Position numbers and translations under genes: made by a program. DNA of 64,000 nt, from NCBI GenBank assembly GCA_963971425.1, contig OZ020526.1:6165976-6229975 (forward strand), in the 5' to 3' direction. This document shows, one piece after another, positions 58,590 to 64,000 of the stretch (its first letter is position 1; each line of letters opens with the position of its first letter). This DNA is from Bryoerythrophyllum caledonicum (Eukaryota > Streptophyta > Bryopsida > Pottiales > Pottiaceae). The notes beneath the pieces are model-generated. The model did no database searches. It was not told the DNA's origin and worked only from the letters and a program-made list of their open reading frames with translations.

Positions 58590-58704
58590 TTTTTACCAAC
58601 TATTTTCTTACCGCTCACCGTTCACCGCTCACGTCGCACCGCTCACCGCTCATGCCTCACCGCTCACCGCTCACACCTCACCGCACGCAAGATAGCTTCA
58701 TCCC
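58590..58704 (-). repeat. right terminal inverted repeat
   Basis: CTTACCGCTCACCG-type units and CGCAAGATAGCTTCATCCC at the edge; pairs with 47478-47595. Several of the units have drifted (CGTCGCACC, CATGCCTCACC). Confidence 0.85.
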
Positions 58705-58858
58705 GGGCAACATCATGGTGGAGCTCGGCGGCGGCGAGCGCGAGGTCTCACGCTGCATCAACTGCAAGGGCTCCGGGTCCCTAACGTGCACCATGTGCCA
58801 GGGCACGGGCGTGCAGCCGCGCTACCTCGACCGGCACGAGTACAAGGATGACGATTAG

Positions 58859-60360
58859 GTTTGTATAACATGTATGAGTTGGTAGGGATTTTGCCATTGA
58901 AATCGCTGAGGGAGGATGTGCAGCTCCGTTTGTAAAAATTTTGAATTCGGAATAAGTCTTGCGCTGGAGTTTCTTCCAGGTTGTAGCATTGGTTAGCTCC
59001 ACAACTTAGATTGCCCGCAATGCAGGTAGATGTAGCCGCTGGAATTTGTATAATTCGGTCCTCTGATTCTGTTACAAGGGCAGACAATACCTAAGGTTGG
59101 CATATGCCTTACAAAGAATGTCTTTTCCCACGGGCAGTTGTATATTGCTTTCTCGTGTGCAACAGCTCCAAAAAATGTTTCGGTTTTTCTTGATGCAGAG
59201 TCAGTTGAACATGCCCATGATCAAGTCATGCGCAATGTGGTATACAACAAGGCGTTGCGCTGAACAATGCTAAGGCCGCACATATGTAAAAGGATCCTAT
59301 GATGAATAAATATTCACCCATTTCTATTGCATTGAATTTTAACGAACATTAATGAAATACAAATGTGAAAGAATTGGTGTATACAATAGTGTTAGAATTT
59401 TGTATTTGTATTGAACCCAACTCAATGAAACATGGTGTTTCAAATTCATATAATTATTTCACCTACTACATGTATAAAAAATGGTCTTATACTGTATCGA
59501 CATGTATGATGTGGTACTTCTATTTTTAAAAGTTTATTTGCTTCACTTTATTACATTTTTTGTGCTTCAAGAGTAAATTTTGTGAACGTATGTATAATCG
59601 CCCATTAACCTCAATTGTACCTTGCAAACCTAGATATTAATGATTGTCCTTGCCGCGGTACTAACAACCATACAATATGCTAAGCTTGATGTCAGTCCGT
59701 CCATTCCCAGTAAATAAATTCATCCAACAAAAATTATCCAACAAGAAAGGTGTCCAAAGGACACAGGTACCCCACTAGTTTGAACATGATAAGGTTGAGA
59801 TATTGAAACGACCTCCACATGAAAAATGTTAGTTGAAGAATTTTCAATTTAAAGGTGTAAGTATTGCTAGACTTTAGTATTTCTTGGGTATTCTACAGAG
59901 TAAAATACGGCCATGTATACACGGTTCCCGACTGACTTTCGGGGATTAAAAAGTTACTCCAAAAACAATGGTGAGGAAATCAGCGACGTTGAGAACCATG
60001 GCGAGGGTGGCAACAATAAATTGGCCATTCTCACAGATAAAATTCTATTGTATTTAAATGGAGTTTGTGATGACTTAAATTATTGAATCTAATGTAATAG
60101 TCAATAAATCGGCATCCTAGAAACACAATTATAAAAGGAGAGAAAATCTCCAACTGATGCCTTGTAGTAGGAAAAGAAGACCACAAATTCTTATTAATGT
60201 TCAAATATCCAATTGTTAATAGCCAATTTAAAATAACACATAAATGTATAATTTTTAAACACAATATTAAAATTTGATTATTGTTAAATTGTAATAAATA
60301 ATACCAATTTCAAAACTAATTTAATGGCTACAAAGTTGTCTTGAATCGTCTTGAATTCAA
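58859..60360. other. no gene recognised
   Basis: Starts in what would be the 3' UTR of the LQY1-like fragment. The rest is AT-rich with no supported coding. Confidence 0.5.
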
Positions 60361-60361
60361 A

Positions 60362-61330
60362 GCTTGCCAGAGCCGTTTGCAGAGTTTAATAGCAGCTTGG
60401 AAGTAATACAGATGTTTGCTTGTAATATGCTCACTTCTCTACCACATTCATTTGGAAGCCTCAGGAAGCTCCGAGACATTAATCTTAAAAGTTCTAGAAT
60501 TCAAAGGTTGCCAGAGTTGATTGAAAAGCTTAGTAGCTCGGAAGCCTCAATAAGCTTCATGACATCAATGTTGCACATTCAAGAATTCAAAGCTTGCCGG
60601 AGTTGTTTGGAAAGCTTGGTACCCTAGAGGTCTTAAATATGTATTTTTGTCATCAACTCTCATCTCTACTACAATCAATTGGGAGTCTTAAGAAGTTGCA
60701 ACACCTCACTTGTTATGGTTCCAAAATTCAAGGCTTGCCAAAGTTGTATTGAGAGCTTGGTAGCCTAGAAGTGTTGGATATGGGTCATTGCCATTTACTC
60801 ACCACTCCTCCACAATCATTTGAAAGTCTCAGAAAGCTTCAAGACATCAATTTTGAATGAACCAGGATTAAAAGCTTGCCGAAGTCGTTTCGAGAGCTTA
60901 GTAGCTTGGAAAGGTAAAAGATGGAAGGCTATATCAACCTCATCACTCTTCCACCTTCATTTGGGAGCCTGAAGAAACTTCAATACGCAATTTTGGAACA
61001 ATCTAGAATCCAGAGCTTGCAAGAGTCGTTTGGAGAGCTAAGTAGCTTAGAAGTGTTAAATATGAGACTATGTCTTGAGCCCACTTTCCTCCCATTTTCA
61101 TTTGGATATTTCAAGAAGCTACGGTATTTATTTTAGACGAGATGTTGTTATATGTTAAGTGAATCATTCCCGGACCCGTGTTGCTCAGAATATTAGTGAA
61201 TGTGATCAACTCACCTCTCACATTCATTTGGGAGCCTTAAGAAGCTACGAGACATCAATCTTGGAGGTTTTGGAGTTTATAGCTTACCGGAGTAACTTCG
61301 TGAAATTGATAGCTTGGAAGTGTTGAACGA
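60362..61330 (+). pseudogene. leucine-rich-repeat fragment of a resistance-type gene
   Basis: At least ten LRR units of about 24 residues, alternating LPE(S/P)FGELSSLEVLNM and LPPSFGSLKKLQ patterns. The frame is continuous only over short parts (60364-60624, 60921-61133), with stops and frame changes between. LRRs of this LPxSFGxLxxL type are found in plant NB-ARC-LRR receptors that sense pathogens, but no NB-ARC, TIR or kinase part lies nearby. The DNA repeats are close to each other, so this is a relatively recent internal amplification that then decayed. An LRR gene relic, not expressed as a full protein. Confidence 0.7.
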
Positions 61331-62535
61331 TTGCTTTAAACACCATATTCATTAAATTGCTAGATTAGGAGCCTCTCAAAATAATATATGAAGCTTGAGT
61401 TGGCCTAAACATGCAAATGTTAAGTGAATCTGTACAATATAATTTGTCGACTATCTACAATTATCTTTGAAATTACATGGAAGTAGAAGAAATAGGGGTG
61501 CGTATGCACCTTTAGTCAACTTGAAAGTGCACAAACAATTACTACTAGGAAAACCATTCATACCTTTCAAAGTCCTACAAGAGTCACGATGAAAGCCCTG
61601 GTCGCTCCTAAGCACTCAAAAACCAATCATCAGATGCACTATAGTCCAGACCAAAGTAACAAGAAACAACTGAAAGCTAGGTCCTGCAACAACAAGAAGA
61701 AGAACGCTGGTCTCCGAAGGGGGGCGGCTCCTGCAACAACATCACCAAGACCCGAGTGCTTTTCTATTTCGTATACGCAAATGCTGTCAACGCAACACAC
61801 TAAATGTGTAGAGGTTCAGAAAGAGTGCCTAACAGCTTAGGAAATACCATCATGACACTGTTGCCCTCAAGTTGAAATGTTTGTAGTGAAAAGTAGTAGG
61901 CATGAGTTTTGAAACTTTTTCTCCATTCCAGCCAGCTCTAAATTGCTTGAAGTATCTAAGCAACTCAAAATAGAAGAGGAAGAGGAAGAAAGGGGGTCTG
62001 ATTCATGGTACAACATGACATTTTCTTCTTCCTTAGACGTAGCTAACGACATATTTTATTATATGGTGGAGGTGGCCAATCGGGCAAGAATTTAACTCTT
62101 TAACGCCTAAGTGGATCATGAGTGCCTCGGAGAATCTACGGGCGTAGTAGATTAGGCATAATATCATCTACACATTGGCTACATTTCAACACGACCCCAC
62201 TTCCACAAAAATCACTACGATTTACTGATGCATGCATGCATTGGAGATTGGAGAGATTCGTTGGAAAACTAACGAGGAGCTAGAAATGCATTCAGAGGAA
62301 CAATGGCCAATTGTGGAAAGAGTTAGATGTGCAATAGCACCAAAATCGACCATGCTAGGGCCTCGTAGCCGTTACAGGGTCAAGGAGAAATTTAGAATAT
62401 AGATGGCCAAGAGTGAGACCTTTTTCGCTCTTGGCTTAACATATTTGAGAATTCCTCTTAAATTTGTGACTGATGGCCTTCTCTATTGTTTAAGGGCCTC
62501 TTTACACTACAACAGAGAAGGCCGTCAATAAGGGC
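61331..62535. other. no gene; one TTAA-like element end
   Basis: TTAACTCTTTAACGCCTAAG at about 62094 resembles the left end of the TTAA-flanked family but has no partner. Short frames at 61589-61840 and 61867-62052 have no recognisable content. Confidence 0.45.
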
Positions 62536-63780
62536 CTTACCACACGGGAGGGGGAGGAAGTTTCACAACTTCCTCCAACATGACACTAGTGGCACAAAAA
62601 ATATTCTTTTCCTCCTTACATTGTGGACTTCCAGGCACTAGTGCCTGGTAGTTTTCAAATGCAATGATTGTGCCAAGTCATTGCCATGTAAATTCCAAAG
62701 CAACATCCAATGCAAATTCCAAAGCTACAAAGTTGCTCCATGTCATTCTTGCCACTCCCCCTACTTCCTCTCATGTGGCAACCACTTGCTAATTTGAACC
62801 AATGTGAGTCATCCAACTCACTGCCTTTCCTCTCGTGTGGTTTGGCCCTAAGTTTTAAGACCACCAAGTTCAGGGCCTTACCACATGGGAGGGGGAGGAA
62901 GTTTCACAACTTCCTCCAACATCGCACTAGTGGCACAAAAAATATTCTTTTCCTCCAACATGGCACTAGTGCCTGTGGACTTCCAGGCACTACACCGTTC
63001 ACTGAATATAGTGTGGAGGTATAGGTAATGTGGATGAAAATTGAGGTGGACCACATCAATTATAGTTTTGGATGAAAATTGATGTGGACCACATCAATTT
63101 TGGTTATTAATATAGTATTAATATGTTATTATTATATATAGTATTAATATGTTATTATTATATATAGTATTAATATTTATAATATATGTTATTATTACGT
63201 TGTTATGTTATTATTATGTTATTATGTTAATATTATATTATGTTATATTCTATTATAATATTATGTTAATATTCTTATGTTATATTCTTATGTTTTATTC
63301 TTATGTTATAAAATAATATTATCATGTTATTATATTATTATGTTATTATATTATAATTTTGGTTTTGAGTACAACTTGTAAAAACTTATCCACATCAATT
63401 CCAGTGTCTTTTATTTTGAAACAAGCCACACTATTTCTAATGGACAAGATTTGATGTGGATGGAAAATTCAAGTGGACCACTTTAAGTTGCGTTTAATGA
63501 AATTACTGTAGGAAATTTCAAATAGTCTAGTCTACACTATATTCAGTGAACGGTGTAGTGCATGGTAGTTTTCAACGGCAATTATTGTGCCAAGTCATTG
63601 CCATGTAGATTCCAAAGCAACATCCAATGCAAATTCCAAAGCTACAAAGTTGCTCCATGTCATTCTTGCCACTCCCCGTACTTCCTCTCATGTGGCAACC
63701 ACTTGCTAATTTGAACCAATGTGAGTCATCCAACCCACTGCCTTTCCTCTCGTGTGGTTTGGCCTTCATTCTCGCTGAGA
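62536..63780. repeat. tandem duplication A-B-A'-B'
   Basis: Block A (about 62536-62645, containing the palindrome GGAGGAAGTT-TCAC-AACTTCCTCC) recurs at 62875-62990. Block B (62648-62852) recurs at 63562-63766 almost identically. The second junction is split by the MITE at 62993-63555. Confidence 0.85.
62993..63555. mobile_element. TA-flanked MITE (Tc1/mariner-like), 563 bp
   Basis: The termini are CACCGTTCACTGAATATAGT and its inverted copy ACTATATTCAGTGAACGGTG, bounded by TA on each side (62991-62992, 63556-63557). The duplicated block at 62630-62650 (GGCACTAGTGCCTGG) shows the unoccupied site, with one TA. The core (63100-63360) is a TATTATGTTA-type AT-rich run. Non-coding. Confidence 0.85.
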
Positions 63781-64000
63781 GACCACGGTTGAGCTCTTGC
63801 ATGTCTAACAGCTGTTAAGAATAAATAAAGAGTAGTATGAAGGTGACTTTTGAGTGACTCAACTTGCTTCCATGGTTTTCAAAATCTCTCTAAGCTGTTA
63901 GTAAGAAGTGTGGTGTTGCTTTTGTGCAGTTGGATGTGGACATTGGCTTGTCCTTGGTAGCCAACAGTGTAGCAAACCTGGTTTTGGGGTACTTGAGCAA
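63781..64000. other. no gene recognised
   Basis: Short stretch to the window edge; nothing supported. Confidence 0.5.

Larger units (their letters stand above)
47478..58704. mobile_element. 11.2-kb DNA transposon (Mutator-like?) with methyltransferase and SWIM genes
   Basis: Flanked by direct repeats GGGCAACAT at 47469-47477 and 58705-58713, a 9-bp target duplication as in Mutator-like elements. The left end is GGGGAATGCTATCTTGCG; the right end inverted is GGGATGAAGCTATCTTGCG. Both continue into runs of GTGAGCGGTGAGCGGTGAG for roughly 100 bp (47497-47583 and 58608-58680). Inside are a minus-strand methyltransferase-like gene (47890-50140), a minus-strand unknown ORF (50416-50757), palindromic satellites, a nested 3.4-kb LTR-like insertion (51675-55045), possible minus-strand exons (55500-55985) and a plus-strand SWIM-domain ORF (56791-58116). 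I see no clear DDE transposase motif, so the superfamily call rests on TSD length, terminal structure and the SWIM domain. Confidence 0.75.
47364..58858 (+). pseudogene. LQY1: LQY1-like DnaJ-type zinc-finger exon, split by an 11.2-kb transposon
   Basis: The left part (47364-47477) follows an AG acceptor and reads ENDQPCFPCKGTGSQVCRLC then VGAGN. The right part (58714-58858, after one copy of the 9-bp duplication) reads MVELGGGEREVSRCINCKGS, GSLTCTMCQGTG, VQPRYLDR and ends YKDDD at TAG. Together these are the four CxxCxGxG-type repeats and C-terminal tail of LQY1, a thylakoid zinc-finger protein with disulfide isomerase activity linked to photosystem II repair in Arabidopsis. The coding frame is continuous across the insertion point. 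A TAG at 47395-47397 precedes the insertion, and the transit peptide and transmembrane exons are absent nearby. This is a broken duplicate, not the working gene. Confidence 0.75.

Noticed and set aside
62550-62575. GGAGGAAGTT-TCAC-AACTTCCTCC as a microRNA hairpin
   Set aside because: The stem is only 10 bp with a 4-base loop, too short for a plant miRNA precursor; it is simply part of duplicated block A.
1-64000. tRNA, rRNA or CRISPR-like arrays
   Set aside because: No T-loop/anticodon arrangement or rRNA segment was recognised, and the tandem repeats lack a spacer-repeat structure with unique spacers.

Overview
This is nuclear DNA of a streptophyte, most likely a non-flowering land plant or a close algal relative. 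The evidence is two well-formed plant-type host genes with GT-AG introns (a VTI1-type SNARE and a GC-rich TPR protein), exon fragments of a plastid LQY1-like zinc-finger gene, and LRR debris. About nine tenths of the window is repeats and transposon fossils. The species cannot be named from the sequence alone.

Layout. 1-9.7 kb: two pieces of one LINE family facing away from each other. The minus-strand piece has ORF1 and the start of ORF2. The plus-strand piece has the RT thumb, a PCIF1-like methyltransferase-like domain, RNase H and an R2-type restriction-like endonuclease. A solo LTR sits between them. 12-19 kb: Helitron-type ends, TTAA-flanked MITEs, a CGGACGGCC-rich promoter-like block, a decayed zinc-finger ORF and a third LINE piece. 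19.3-23.4 kb: a decayed hAT transposase. 26-28.3 kb: a decayed kinase-like gene behind a second CGGACGGCC block. 28.4-31.7 kb: a 74-bp minisatellite and an LTR-element remnant. 32-38.4 kb: MITEs. 39.1-43.6 kb: the intact host genes, TPR protein (+) and VTI1 (-). 44.2-47.5 kb: a TTAA-type element, then exon-sized fragments of an FAD oxidoreductase, a prolidase and LQY1. 47.5-58.7 kb: an 11.2-kb DNA transposon lying inside the LQY1 exon with a 9-bp target duplication. 60.4-61.3 kb: LRR fragments. 62.5-63.8 kb: a tandem duplication holding a TA-flanked MITE.

The best candidate for something undescribed is the 11.2-kb element (47478-58704). It has GTGAGCGG-repeat inverted termini, a multi-exon gene resembling a beta-class (CcrM/HinfI-type) DNA N6/N4 methyltransferase, and a SWIM zinc-finger protein of the kind found in Mutator-like transposases. 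Second is the LINE family, which joins RNase H, an R2-type endonuclease and a PCIF1-like domain. Two unrelated transposon classes in one window therefore carry methyltransferase-like domains, and both show altered catalytic motifs in these copies. All family assignments come from motif recognition by eye; no database search was run.
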